NCBI GenBank assembly: GCA_910578735.1
Contig: CAJTSQ010000050.1
Coordinates: 1 to 15,284, forward strand
From: an uncultured Oscillospiraceae bacterium
Lineage (GTDB): Bacteria; Bacillota; Clostridia; Oscillospirales; Oscillospiraceae
Direction: 5' to 3'
Length of the DNA stretch: 15,284 nt
The notes beneath the pieces were generated by a model. It saw nothing but the letters and a program-made list of their open reading frames with translations, had not been told where the DNA came from and searched no databases. Position numbers and translations under genes: made by a program. Positions 1-6,955 of this stretch are shown here, piece by piece. Positions within the stretch are counted from its first letter, which is position 1. The number at the start of each line of letters is the position of its first letter.

Positions 1-59
1 TGGTACGTTTCCATACATTTATTGGAAATGAGGAATCACTGCGCCCAAAAACAGGGCTG

Positions 60-192
60 GACAGGAGCCTCCTTTTGTGGTAAGATATCCGTGACGAGTT
101 TGAAGCCATCTCGTCCAAGCGCCGGAACTAAGAGCTCCGGTGTTCGTTCGGCGGTTCCCGCCGTTCTCTAAACAAAAAATGGAGGTTTTTTT
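60..192 (+). promoter_or_regulatory. Structured leader of queT; candidate preQ1-class riboswitch
   Basis: The leader contains three consecutive hairpins: GACGAG 93-98 with CTCGTC 110-115, CCGGA 122-126 with TCCGG 136-140, and a perfect CGGCGG/CCGCCG stem at 149-154/158-163. A CCTCC at 68-72 followed by TTTT (73-76) complements the Shine-Dalgarno GGAGG at 181-185 and the preceding AAAA (176-179) with one bulged T, so long-range pairing could hide the ribosome binding site. The A-run before and T-run after the GGAGG could also fold over it. Family knowledge: queT genes are commonly controlled by preQ1 riboswitches, and the large preQ1-III class is known from Ruminococcaceae queT leaders. I cannot match the aptamer consensus base by base, so the class is an inference; a protein-binding leader is the alternative. 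Confidence 0.5.
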
Positions 193-720
193 ATGCGCAG
201 ATTCACCGTTCGAGACATTACCCTGGCCGCCATGGTGGCGGCGCTGTACGCCGTGATGGGATACTTCGGAAACATCTTCGGCCTGACCTTCGGCCCGGTC
301 CAATGCCGCTTCGCCGAGGCCCTCACCGTGCTGCCCTTTGTCTTTCCGGCCGCCGCGCCGGGGCTGGTGGTGGGCTGCTTCCTCACCAATCTGATCTCCC
401 TCTATGGGCCTTTGGACCTGGTGCTTGGCACGCTGGCCACCGCTATCGCCGCGTGGCTCACCATGCGGATGCCCCGCTGGTATCTGGCGGCCCTGCCCCC
501 GATCCTGGTCAACGCCATTATCCTCCCTCCCATTTGGGCCTGGGCGGAGACGGGAGCTGTGAATTCCGCCTTTTGGGCGGCCTGCGGGTTTAACGCCGTC
601 ACCTTTATCCCCGGCGAGGCGCTGGCCTGCTATGTGCTGGGGACGCTGCTGCTGTTTGCCCTGCCCAAAGTGCCTGTTTTGCGGCCCTTCGCCTCAGAGC
701 AGAAACTGGCTCATCTATAA
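193..720 (+). CDS. queT: QueT-family queuosine precursor (preQ1) transporter
   Basis: This 175-residue integral membrane protein has about five hydrophobic segments (roughly residues 8-30, 45-70, 75-90, 96-118 and 128-158). Family-like motifs are visible: QCRFAEAL (37-44), a GCFLTNLI segment (61-68), GPLDLVLGTLAT (72-83) and FIPGEAL (138-144). QueT proteins are thought to import a queuosine precursor such as preQ1 for tRNA modification at position 34. The start follows GGAGG (181-185) by 7 bases. The length is typical for the family. The gene stands alone, with a structured leader upstream and a perfect palindromic terminator right after the stop, which suggests ligand-controlled single-gene expression. 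No queuosine synthesis genes are nearby. Transport of preQ1 by this protein is inferred from family membership. Confidence 0.88.
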   Translation: MRRFTVRDITLAAMVAALYAVMGYFGNIFGLTFGPVQCRFAEALTVLPFVFPAAAPGLVVGCFLTNLISLYGPLDLVLGTLATAIAAWLTMRMPRWYLAALPPILVNAIILPPIWAWAETGAVNSAFWAACGFNAVTFIPGEALACYVLGTLLLFALPKVPVLRPFASEQKLAHL

Positions 721-725
721 CGGAA

Positions 726-749
726 AAGACCGCCCGGCCGGGCGGTCTT
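726..749. terminator. Perfect 24-nt palindrome between convergent queT and HD gene
   Basis: The two 12-base arms (starting AAGACCGCCC) are exact reverse complements, giving a GC-rich stem flanked by a short A-run on the left and TT on the right. It lies five bases after the queT stop and downstream of the convergent HD-domain gene, so it can serve as a bidirectional terminator. The U-tract is short. Confidence 0.7.
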
Positions 750-753
750 GCCA

Positions 754-780
754 TGCAGGGGCGGATGATATCCGCCCCTA
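754..780. repeat. Short palindromic repeat, copy A
   Basis: The element reads TGCA, then AGGGGCGGAT-like arm (757-766), a 3-base loop and the exact complementary arm ending CCCCTA (770-780). The same terminal sequences, TGCAGG(G/A)GCGG and CCGC(C/T)CCTA, recur at 1381-1407 and 2314-2383. On the minus strand the repeat begins TAGGGGCGG, and that TAG is the stop codon of the HD-domain gene. It is a REP- or MITE-like dispersed palindrome. Confidence 0.7.
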
Positions 781-1362
781 TTCGTCGTTTTCCAAAAAGT
801 AGGACGCCTCCGCGTCCGCCGTGGCCAGGGCGAAGGCCAGGGGGTACATCCGCAGGGCCTGGCCCACAGTGCGGTTGTCCTCCGGACCGGAAAAGCCCAT
901 GTGCCAGCGGATGGCCATGGCCTCCTCCCGGGTGAGGCGGATGAAGCCGTTGGTGATGTACACGCTCTTCTCCCCGTGGCCGTAGGGCAGGGGATCATCG
1001 AAGGTGTAGGAGGGCACCTTGGTCCACTGGCCGGTGGCGTCGTCCTTCACGTTGCGGAAGCTCTTCTTGTAACATCCCACCTTGCACAGGTCGTGGCACA
1101 GGGCCACGATGGCGATGGTCTCATCGCTGTACTCCAGCCCGTACAGCTCCTGCACCCGCTCCCGCTGGAGGTAGTCCGTCAGGCAGTGGTACACGTTCAG
1201 GCTGTGTTCGCACAGGCCGCCCTCATAGGCCCCGTGGTAGCGGGCGGAGGCGGGGGCGGTGAAAAAGTCGCTCTTGTGCTCCAGGTAGTCCAGCAGCTTG
1301 TCGGCCCCCTCCCGGGTGATATTGGCTTTGAAAATCTCGATGAACTCTTCTTTGCAGGACAT
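778..1362 (-). CDS. HD-domain hydrolase-like protein
   Basis: This 194-residue soluble protein carries an HD-type metal-binding arrangement: H53 in CEHSLN, the H90-D91 pair in CHDLCK, H129 in YGHGEKS, H154 in RWHMG, and D183 in ATADAEA. HD proteins of this kind are metal-dependent phosphohydrolases or nucleases; the length and the spacing resemble the catalytic domain of YhaM-type 3'-5' exoribonucleases without the OB-fold, but the substrate cannot be read from the sequence. The start is supported by AAGGAG eight bases upstream on the minus strand. It lies 42 bases after the DMT transporter gene, separated by repeat copy B, and is probably co-transcribed. The stop codon TAG is the first triplet of repeat copy A, so the present C-terminus may have been set by repeat insertion. 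Confidence 0.8.
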   Translation of the reverse strand: MSCKEEFIEIFKANITREGADKLLDYLEHKSDFFTAPASARYHGAYEGGLCEHSLNVYHCLTDYLQRERVQELYGLEYSDETIAIVALCHDLCKVGCYKKSFRNVKDDATGQWTKVPSYTFDDPLPYGHGEKSVYITNGFIRLTREEAMAIRWHMGFSGPEDNRTVGQALRMYPLAFALATADAEASYFLENDE

Positions 1363-1380
1363 AGATAGTCTCCTTCCTTC

Positions 1381-1407
1381 TGCAGGGGCGGGGATTGCCC
1401 GCTCCTA
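1381..1407. repeat. Short palindromic repeat, copy B
   Basis: It has the same ends as copy A: TGCAGGGGCGG on the left, and a right arm CCCGCTCCTA that pairs with it through one G-T wobble. It fills most of the gap between the DMT and HD genes, just before the Shine-Dalgarno of the HD gene. Read on the minus strand it begins TAGGAGCGGG, and its TAG is the stop codon of the DMT transporter gene. Confidence 0.65.
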
Positions 1408-2280
1408 CGATTTTTTCTCCGGCAGATTCAGCAGCAGGACCGCCCCCAAAATCGCCGCCATGCCCAGCAGCTTGGAGGGGGTGACCTCCTCGTGAAAGAG
1501 GAGGATACCCAGGGCTGCGGCCACGAAGGGCTCCACGGTGGCCAGGATGGCGGCCTTGCCCGGCTCGGCGTCCCGCAGGCCGGCGGTGTACAGATGGTAG
1601 GCCAGGGCACAGCACAGCACCCCCACCCCCAGCGCCCCTGCCAGGGCCTGCCAGCTGGCCAGCGCGCCCAGATTGGCGTGAAGGCCCGAAATCGGCAGGG
1701 AGAATATGGCGCAGAACAGGATGGTATAGAAGGTGACGGTGGCGGGCGAGTATTTTTTCAGGATAAACTTGCCGAAGATGGAATACAGGGCGTAGCCGAA
1801 CCCGGAGCCCAATCCAAACAGGATTGTCCCGGCGGAGATGGGGACCTGTCCCAGAGGGAACAGCCCGGTGACCAGCACGCAGCCGGCAAAGGTGGCCGCC
1901 AGGGCAATTACCTTCACCGGGGTGACGGCCTCGTGGAAAAAAATGGCGGACATGAGAGTGACAAAAACCGGGGAGGTGTACAGCAGCACCGCCGCCACCG
2001 ACATGGAGCTGAGGGTGATGGCGCTGAAGTAGCACCAGTTGAAAAAGAGCATGGAACACACGCCGGTGCCAAAGAACCAGTACCAGTCCCGGAGGTCTAC
2101 CCGCAGGGCCGGGCGGTCGGTGAGGAAGAGGAACAGCCCGTAAAAAATCAACCCCACCAGAGAACGTACAGCCACCCCCTGCATGGAGGTGAGTCCGGCG
2201 GCGGTGAGGAGCTTGATAAACAGGCCGATGCACCCCCAGAGAGAGGCGGCGGCAATGATTTGCAGATAGGCTTTCTTCAT
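1405..2280 (-). CDS. DMT superfamily (EamA) transporter
   Basis: This 291-residue protein is almost entirely hydrophobic with ten predicted membrane helices arranged as two EamA halves (about residues 5-138 and 150-286). Typical features are the YTSPVFV segment at 101-107 closing one helix in the first half, the VEPFVAA segment (249-255) in the second, and an FHE motif in each half (115-117 and 262-264). Family members export or import small metabolites such as amino acids, nucleotides or drugs; the substrate is unknown here. The start at MKKAYLQ is preferred to one 21 codons earlier, because the longer version would run into repeat copy C and add a polar, non-family N-terminus; the local ribosome site (GAGAG) is modest. 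The stop codon lies in repeat copy B and the HD gene follows. Confidence 0.85.
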   Translation of the reverse strand: MKKAYLQIIAAASLWGCIGLFIKLLTAAGLTSMQGVAVRSLVGLIFYGLFLFLTDRPALRVDLRDWYWFFGTGVCSMLFFNWCYFSAITLSSMSVAAVLLYTSPVFVTLMSAIFFHEAVTPVKVIALAATFAGCVLVTGLFPLGQVPISAGTILFGLGSGFGYALYSIFGKFILKKYSPATVTFYTILFCAIFSLPISGLHANLGALASWQALAGALGVGVLCCALAYHLYTAGLRDAEPGKAAILATVEPFVAAALGILLFHEEVTPSKLLGMAAILGAVLLLNLPEKKS

Positions 2281-2285
2281 AGGTG

Positions 2286-2314
2286 TTGTCTCTCTTTCGC
2301 GGACGGAGTATAAT
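2286..2314 (+). promoter_or_regulatory. Candidate sigma-A promoter for sfsA
   Basis: TTGTCT (2286-2291) and a consensus TATAAT (2309-2314) are separated by 17 bases. The -10 box ends exactly where repeat copy C begins, so a transcript starting here would carry the repeat in a leader of about 95 bases before sfsA. It lies just upstream of the divergent DMT gene start. Confidence 0.45.
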
Positions 2315-2383
2315 GCAGGAGCGGCCTCGACCGCCGGCCGCAAGACGGCAGAACCGGATCTGGTTGGCCAAAGGCCGCCCCTA
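2314..2383. repeat. Palindromic repeat, copy C, with a longer interior
   Basis: The left end TGCAGGAGCGGCCT (2314-2327) and the right end AGGCCGCCCCTA (2372-2383) are inverted complements with a single G-T wobble, matching the ends of copies A and B. Here about 44 bases of GC-rich sequence separate the arms, including smaller inverted matches such as GGCC pairs. It lies between the divergent DMT and sfsA genes. Confidence 0.55.
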
Positions 2384-2415
2384 CATCATAACAGAGAAGT
2401 TGAGGAAATAGCAAG

Positions 2416-3120
2416 ATGATATATGGAAAAATTTTGCCTGGAGTCTTCCGGGCCCGTCCCAACCGCTTTATCGCCCACGTGGAGGTGGCGGGCCGGCTGG
2501 AGGTCTGCCATGTGAAGAACACCGGCCGCTGCCGGGAACTGCTGGTCCCTGGCGTGACCGTCTGGCTGGAGGAGAGCGCCAACCCGGCCCGCAAGACGAA
2601 GTATGACCTGATCGCAGTGGAAAAGGTCCGGGCGGACGGGCCCTTGCTCATCAATATGGATTCTCAGGCGCCCAACCGGGTATTTGGCGAGTGGGCGGCC
2701 GGTGGCGGGCTGGGTTTTGTCCCCACCCTCCTGCGGCCGGAGACTACATATGGAAATTCTCGGTTTGACTATTACTGGGAGCTGTCAAAAGACGGGGAAA
2801 ACCGCCGGGGCTTCTGGGAGGTCAAGGGGGTCACCCTGGAGGAGGACAATGTGGCCCGTTTCCCCGACGCCCCCACGCTTCGGGGCGTGAAGCATCTGGA
2901 GGAACTGGCCCGGGCCCGGGAGGCGGGCTGGGAGGCGGGGGTGTGCTTTGTCGTCCAGATGGCGGGCATGGACCGGGTGGAGCCCAACGACGCGACCCAT
3001 CCGGAGTTTGGCCAGGCTCTCCGCCAGGCGGCCCAGGCCGGGGTAGAGGTGCTGGCCCTGGAGTGCCGGGCGGAGCCGGGGAGCCTGATTCCGGCGCGGC
3101 GCATTCCGGTCCGGCTGTGA
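2416..3120 (+). CDS. sfsA: SfsA family protein (sugar fermentation stimulation)
   Basis: The 234-residue protein has the full set of SfsA signatures: HVKNTGRC at 32-39, RKTKYDL at 59-65, GNSRFD at 113-118, EVKGVTL at 135-141, and FPDAPT...RGVKHLEEL at 149-164. D118, E135 and K137 are spaced like the acidic and lysine residues of a PD-(D/E)XK nuclease core, as noted for this family. E. coli SfsA was described as a DNA-binding protein affecting maltose metabolism; its true activity remains uncertain. The length equals the family norm. The start follows GAGGAA (2402-2407) by eight bases. It appears monocistronic, between a repeat-bearing leader and an independent promoter for the next gene. Confidence 0.93.
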   Translation: MIYGKILPGVFRARPNRFIAHVEVAGRLEVCHVKNTGRCRELLVPGVTVWLEESANPARKTKYDLIAVEKVRADGPLLINMDSQAPNRVFGEWAAGGGLGFVPTLLRPETTYGNSRFDYYWELSKDGENRRGFWEVKGVTLEEDNVARFPDAPTLRGVKHLEELARAREAGWEAGVCFVVQMAGMDRVEPNDATHPEFGQALRQAAQAGVEVLALECRAEPGSLIPARRIPVRL

Positions 3121-3122
3121 GG

Positions 3123-3154
3123 GGGAAGAACTTCCCAATGGGACTGTCCTTTTT
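3123..3154 (+). terminator. Weak candidate terminator after sfsA
   Basis: GGGAAG (3123-3128) and CTTCCC (3131-3136) can pair with a very short loop, and a T5 run occurs at 3150-3154 after a second tiny GGA/TCC stem. The distance from the first stem to the U-tract is too long for a classic terminator, so support is limited. Confidence 0.3.
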
Positions 3155-3212
3155 GGCGGCCCCTTCTCCAAATAAAAAGCATGTAAGGGAACTCCCCTTC
3201 CAAATTTCTCCA

Positions 3213-3241
3213 TTGAAAACCGCGGCCAGCTCTGGTATAAT
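3213..3241 (+). promoter_or_regulatory. Near-consensus sigma-A promoter of the SLH exoprotein gene
   Basis: TTGAAA (3213-3218) and TATAAT (3236-3241) are 17 bases apart, and a TGN extension precedes the -10 box (3233-3235). The start codon is about 45 bases further on, after an AAAAGGAG site. This predicts strong constitutive expression, in keeping with a surface protein. Confidence 0.8.
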
Positions 3242-3287
3242 GAGACGATACGCCCAAAACCATGCACATACAAAAGGAGCATTTCCT

Positions 3288-6116
3288 ATGAGACATAAGA
3301 CATCCCTGTTCTCCCGGGCCGCCGCCTTCGCCCTGGCCCTCGCGCTGGCTATACCAGCAGCCTACGCCACGGCGGGCGAAAAGAAGCTGGAGACCACCAC
3401 CCGGATCGTGGACGGCCTGACCTACCGCAACACCGTCTCGGTCAACAACGGCAGCCGGGTGGAGAGCAATTCCTTTGAGCTGTCCCCCTACAGCGTGGCC
3501 AAGCCCATCCTGGTCCAGGGCGACGGTACCATCTACGGCGCCGCAACCATCAACCGGGCTGTCTCCCGCGCCCAGGCCCAGGGCTACCACGTGCTGGGCG
3601 GCATCAACACCGATTTTTTTGTAATGTCAACCGGTGTCCCCATCGGGGTGGTGGTGGAGGACGGCGTCTATAAATCGGGCTGCGCCGGGGAAAACATCAT
3701 CGCCATCGACGGCGGCGCTGTGTCCATCCTGGAGACACCGAGGGTGGACCTCACCCTCTCCATCCAGAGCAGCGGCCGGACAATCACGCCCCACAACTTT
3801 AACAAGACCCGCCACAACAGCGGGGGGCTCTACCTGCTTAATGAGTACTTTTCCACCGTCTCCAGCCGGAGCGACGGCTCAGGCTGGTATGTGCGGATGA
3901 AGGCGGTGGCCGACCCCTTCACCGGCCGGGTCCCGGACCTCACGGTGAATACCTCCCTCACCCTGGAGGTCACCGAGCTGTTCCAGTCGGACAAGTCTGT
4001 CACCATCGGGCCGGGGGAGTACATCCTCACCGCCTCAAACCTGGCCGGATACTCAGACTCCTTTGCCGCCTTTCAGCTGGGGGACCGGGTCACCCTGACC
4101 ACCTCCTGCAATAACGCCGGCCTGTCCGGGGCCCAGTGGGCCTGCGGCGTGGGAGATATTATTGTGCGGGACGGGGCTGTCACCGACAGCTCCGGCTGGA
4201 CCTACGCGCAGGATGGCCGCCAGCCCCGCACCGCCCTGGGACTCAAGCCCGACGGGACTGTCATCCTCTACACCGTGGACGGACGGCAGTCGGGCTACTC
4301 CGTGGGCCTGTCCGAAAAGAATCTTGCGGAGGAGCTGCTGAGTCAGGGCTGCACTAGTGCGGTCAATCTGGACGGCGGCGGCTCCACGTCTTTCTCTCTG
4401 TGGACGCCGGGGAAGAGCGGCCCTGCCCTGCGCAACAAGCCCTCCGGCGGCAGTGCCCGGGCTTGCGCCACCTATCTGCTGCTGGTTACCGATCAGCGGG
4501 GAGACGGCTGGCCCGACCGGCTGGTGCTCCCGGAGGAGGGTCAGGTGGTGCTCACCGGTTCCTCCGTCACCCTGCCCCAGGCCGTGGCCATTGACAGCGG
4601 GCTGAACCCGGTGTCCGCCGACCTGAGCGGCCTGACGTATACCTCCACAGGAGGCCGGGGCACCGTCCAGGGGAATGTTTATACAGCCGGATACTGGGCG
4701 GGAACCGACACGCTGGGCCTGTCCGCCGGGATGCTGGAGGGCACCGCCCAGATCCACATTGTGGACCAGCTCACCGAGTTTAAGGTTACCCGGGCAGGCA
4801 GTTCCTCCGCACTGACCGCCCTGAATGTGGAGCCCGGGGAACAGATCCAGCTGGCCGTCACAGGCAGCTACTGGGGCCGTACCGCCCTGCGGGACTTCGG
4901 CCCGGTGGCCTGCTCGGTCCAGGGGGATGTGGGCACAGTGGACGAGAACGGCCTGTTCACCGCGTCTGAAACGCCGGGCAGCGGCTCCATTACCTTCTCC
5001 GCCCGCGGGCTGACGCAGACGATTCAGATCACCATGGCCAACGCCCACCAGGACATTCCCGCGGGCCACTGGGCCTATGACGCGGTGGAGTACTGCTATG
5101 CCAAGGGGATTGTCAGTGGGGTGAGCGACACCCAGTTCGGCGGCGTGTACCCCATCAGCCGGGCTAACTTCATCGTCATGCTCTACAACGCCATGGGCAA
5201 GCCGGCGGTCTCCGCCCCCTGTACCTTCCACGACGTGCCCGCCGATGCCTACTACGCCCCCGCACTGGCCTGGGCCCAGCAGAACGAGTTGTCCTCCGGG
5301 GTTGGCGGCGGAAACTTTGCCCCCTTTGCCAACATCACCCGGGAGCAGGCCTTTGCCATGCTCTACCGCTTCCTGCCCATCGCGGGCAAGAGCTGTCCCG
5401 ACGGCAGCCTGTCCGTGCTGGATAAGTTTACCGACCGGGACCAGCTCTCCTCCTATGCCCGGCAGGCGGCCGCCACCCTGGTGTCTCAGGGTCTGGTGTC
5501 GGGCAGCGGGGCGAACCTGAACCCTCAGAACACCCTGGCCCGGGCGGAGATGGCCGCCCTGCTCTACCGGGTGCTGGAACACACCCCCGTTACCGATGTG
5601 CCCACAGATCCGGTAACTCCTGACACTCCAACAGACCCCGGCGTGTCAGGGAACCACCTGCTGGCCCTGGACCAGAGCCAGGTCACCCTGGCCTCCGGCG
5701 GCAGCGTGACGCTGAAGGCCTCCATCCTCCCTGCGGTGAGCGGGGCCAGCGTCACCTGGACCAGCAGCGATCCCAGCGCCGCTGCTGTCTCGCCTGGCGG
5801 GATGGTCACCAATCTGTATGCCGGCGCCAGGGATAAGGCGGTCATCGTCACCGCCAGCTGGAACGGCCAGAGCGCCAGCTGCACCGTCACCTGTCAGCGG
5901 GCCCAGCGGGTGGGCACTGTGACGGGGGCGGACACCGGGCTGAATGTCCGCTCCGGCCCGGGCGCCGAATACGGCAAGGTAGGCGGCCTGCGCAACAGCA
6001 GCCAGGTGGTGGTGCTGGGCCAGGAGCCGGGCTGGTATCAGATTTTGTTCCTCAACCCCTCCGGACAGGCCGCCATCGGCTATGTGTCGGCGGATTATCT
6101 GGTTGTCACTCCATAA
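3288..6116 (+). CDS. Secreted SLH-anchored phosphodiester glycosidase-domain protein with Ig-like and SH3b domains
   Basis: The 942-residue protein starts with a signal peptide (charged MRHK, hydrophobic core 11-22, cleavage after AYA 25-27 or ATA 27-29). A NAGPA-type phosphodiester glycosidase domain (PF09992-like) follows, with GINTDFF near 104-110, GVPIGVVVEDG, and VNLDGGGSTSF near 358-368. An Ig-like/Big2-like stretch occupies about 400-585. Three SLH repeats (about 592-637, 645-700 and 714-763) would bind cell-wall secondary polymer. A Pro/Thr/Asp linker (766-788), a Big2-like domain (790-870) and a C-terminal SH3b domain (871-941, with GLNVRSGPG) complete it. The start follows AAAAGGAG by eight bases. 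An upstream in-frame extension overlapping sfsA is not used. The internal position of the SLH triplet is notable. It probably acts on glycan phosphodiesters at the cell surface; the substrate is inferred only. Confidence 0.88.
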   Translation: MRHKTSLFSRAAAFALALALAIPAAYATAGEKKLETTTRIVDGLTYRNTVSVNNGSRVESNSFELSPYSVAKPILVQGDGTIYGAATINRAVSRAQAQGYHVLGGINTDFFVMSTGVPIGVVVEDGVYKSGCAGENIIAIDGGAVSILETPRVDLTLSIQSSGRTITPHNFNKTRHNSGGLYLLNEYFSTVSSRSDGSGWYVRMKAVADPFTGRVPDLTVNTSLTLEVTELFQSDKSVTIGPGEYILTASNLAGYSDSFAAFQLGDRVTLTTSCNNAGLSGAQWACGVGDIIVRDGAVTDSSGWTYAQDGRQPRTALGLKPDGTVILYTVDGRQSGYSVGLSEKNLAEELLSQGCTSAVNLDGGGSTSFSLWTPGKSGPALRNKPSGGSARACATYLLLVTDQRGDGWPDRLVLPEEGQVVLTGSSVTLPQAVAIDSGLNPVSADLSGLTYTSTGGRGTVQGNVYTAGYWAGTDTLGLSAGMLEGTAQIHIVDQLTEFKVTRAGSSSALTALNVEPGEQIQLAVTGSYWGRTALRDFGPVACSVQGDVGTVDENGLFTASETPGSGSITFSARGLTQTIQITMANAHQDIPAGHWAYDAVEYCYAKGIVSGVSDTQFGGVYPISRANFIVMLYNAMGKPAVSAPCTFHDVPADAYYAPALAWAQQNELSSGVGGGNFAPFANITREQAFAMLYRFLPIAGKSCPDGSLSVLDKFTDRDQLSSYARQAAATLVSQGLVSGSGANLNPQNTLARAEMAALLYRVLEHTPVTDVPTDPVTPDTPTDPGVSGNHLLALDQSQVTLASGGSVTLKASILPAVSGASVTWTSSDPSAAAVSPGGMVTNLYAGARDKAVIVTASWNGQSASCTVTCQRAQRVGTVTGADTGLNVRSGPGAEYGKVGGLRNSSQVVVLGQEPGWYQILFLNPSGQAAIGYVSADYLVVTP

Positions 6117-6120
6117 AAGA

Positions 6121-6149
6121 ATTGCCGCCCAACAGGGCGGCAATTTTTT
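6121..6149. terminator. Strong rho-independent terminator, bidirectional
   Basis: A perfect 10-bp stem ATTGCCGCCC/GGGCGGCAAT (6121-6130 and 6135-6144) with an AACA loop runs into T6 (6144-6149) right after the SLH gene stop. On the other strand the stem is followed by TCTTTT, so it can also end the convergent DUF2089/membrane-protein operon, whose stop lies at its edge. Confidence 0.92.
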
Positions 6150-6621
6150 ACTCCAAGTCCTCAATCCGCATCTTTTTCAGGTCCTCCAGCGTGTCCCGGC
6201 GGCCCTTGTAGTGCAGCCAGATGCCGCCGAACACCGCCGTGGGGATGTTGGTCACCAGAAACAGCACGCCGGCGACAATCAGACCTTCTGGATGGAACTG
6301 CGTCTTTTCTCCTCGGGGAACGCCCTCCTGGGCGGGAATCTCAATATAGTCTCCCTCCTGGGTCGGGACCTCCTGTCCGTTGGGCCCCACATAGTTTGCG
6401 CCGCCAGTGACGATGCCGCCTCTGATGGTGCTGAATGTAGCCACGCTCAACACCAGCATCAGCGACAGCGCCAGGGAGAGGCCCGGCAGGATGAGCCCCA
6501 GCTTTCCGCTCTTTTTGCACAGCCAAACCTGCAAAGCCACCAGCAGGGCGATGGGCAGCAGCAGGATAAACAGGTAAAATATCAGTCCAAATGCTCCAAA
6601 AAAGATGCCAGCTCCACTCAT
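6148..6621 (-). CDS. Small membrane protein of unknown function, coupled to DUF2089 gene
   Basis: The 157-residue protein has three hydrophobic segments (about 8-34, 41-63 and 113-136). Between the second and third lies a polar loop of about 48 residues with GGANYVGPNGQEV and several acidic positions, probably extracellular; the C-terminus (138-157) is strongly charged. I do not recognise a family. Its ATG overlaps the DUF2089 stop by one base (TAATG), and its ribosome site AAGGAGG lies inside the end of that gene, so the two are translationally coupled. Pairing of a small DNA-binding protein with a membrane protein resembles anti-regulator or signal-sensor pairs, but that role is inference. 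The shared terminator with the SLH gene ends the operon. Confidence 0.78.
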   Translation of the reverse strand: MSGAGIFFGAFGLIFYLFILLLPIALLVALQVWLCKKSGKLGLILPGLSLALSLMLVLSVATFSTIRGGIVTGGANYVGPNGQEVPTQEGDYIEIPAQEGVPRGEKTQFHPEGLIVAGVLFLVTNIPTAVFGGIWLHYKGRRDTLEDLKKMRIEDLE

Positions 6622-6929
6622 TATAATTCCTCCTTCTCTTTGCGGGTCTTTTTATACGCCGCAATCAGAACCTTGGCGGTATCCAGGTCCAGCTTTTCGT
6701 TCATCGCCAGCCGTTTGATGGTGGCGATGTAGGGGTCGGCAGCGGTGTCCTCGGTCAGCTTGATTTTTTGAATCAGCCGGTCCAGCCGCAGGCGCACTGT
6801 GGGGTAAGTGACACCGTACTGTCCGGCCACTTCCTTCAGCGATCCCGAGGCCAGGATAAACCTTTTGATAAAGGCTGCATCCTCCTCCTCAAGCCCGGTC
6901 ATCCACTCGGGCAGCAGTTCAATGGACAT
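6621..6929 (-). CDS. DUF2089 family helix-turn-helix protein
   Basis: The 102-residue protein matches DUF2089 (PF09862-like): an acidic start ending LEEEDAAFIKRFILASGSLKEVAG, then a helix-turn-helix whose recognition part is YGVTYPTVRLRLDRLIQKI (about 38-56), and a charged helical C-terminal half. Many DUF2089 members have an N-terminal zinc ribbon; here it is absent and no cysteine is present. It is probably a transcription regulator, perhaps of its own operon, since its promoter is covered by an operator-like array. The start is supported by AAAGGAGG eight bases upstream. It is the first gene of a two-gene operon with the membrane protein, and divergent from the zinc importer. Regulation of the importer is possible but unproven. 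Confidence 0.82.
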   Translation of the reverse strand: MSIELLPEWMTGLEEEDAAFIKRFILASGSLKEVAGQYGVTYPTVRLRLDRLIQKIKLTEDTAADPYIATIKRLAMNEKLDLDTAKVLIAAYKKTRKEKEEL

Positions 6930-6955
6930 AGGCGGTCCTCCTTTCTGTGATTTTC

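Noticed and set aside
1..59. Inverted TTTCCA/TGGAAA (8-13, 23-28) as a promoter operator for queT
   Set aside because: Six-base arms in AT-rich sequence at the window edge with no convincing -35/-10 pair; not enough to support a call.
1492..2313. Long open frame opposite the DMT transporter gene
   Set aside because: Gly/Gln/His-rich composition typical of an antisense shadow in GC-rich DNA; the opposite strand encodes a clear EamA protein.
2281..2343. Longer N-terminus for the DMT transporter (21 extra codons)
   Set aside because: The extra residues translate promoter-like and repeat sequence and are polar; homologues begin at the hydrophobic MKKAYLQ start.
2943..3287. In-frame extension of the SLH exoprotein reading frame back into sfsA (115 codons)
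   Set aside because: It overlaps sfsA in another frame, reads as Gly/Pro/Arg-rich shadow sequence, crosses the promoter, and lacks a signal peptide; the start at 3288 has a good ribosome site and a signal peptide.
4053..5582. A 509-codon open frame opposite the SLH exoprotein
   Set aside because: Low-complexity Gly/His/Val-rich translation without domains; the plus strand carries recognised NAGPA and SLH motifs.
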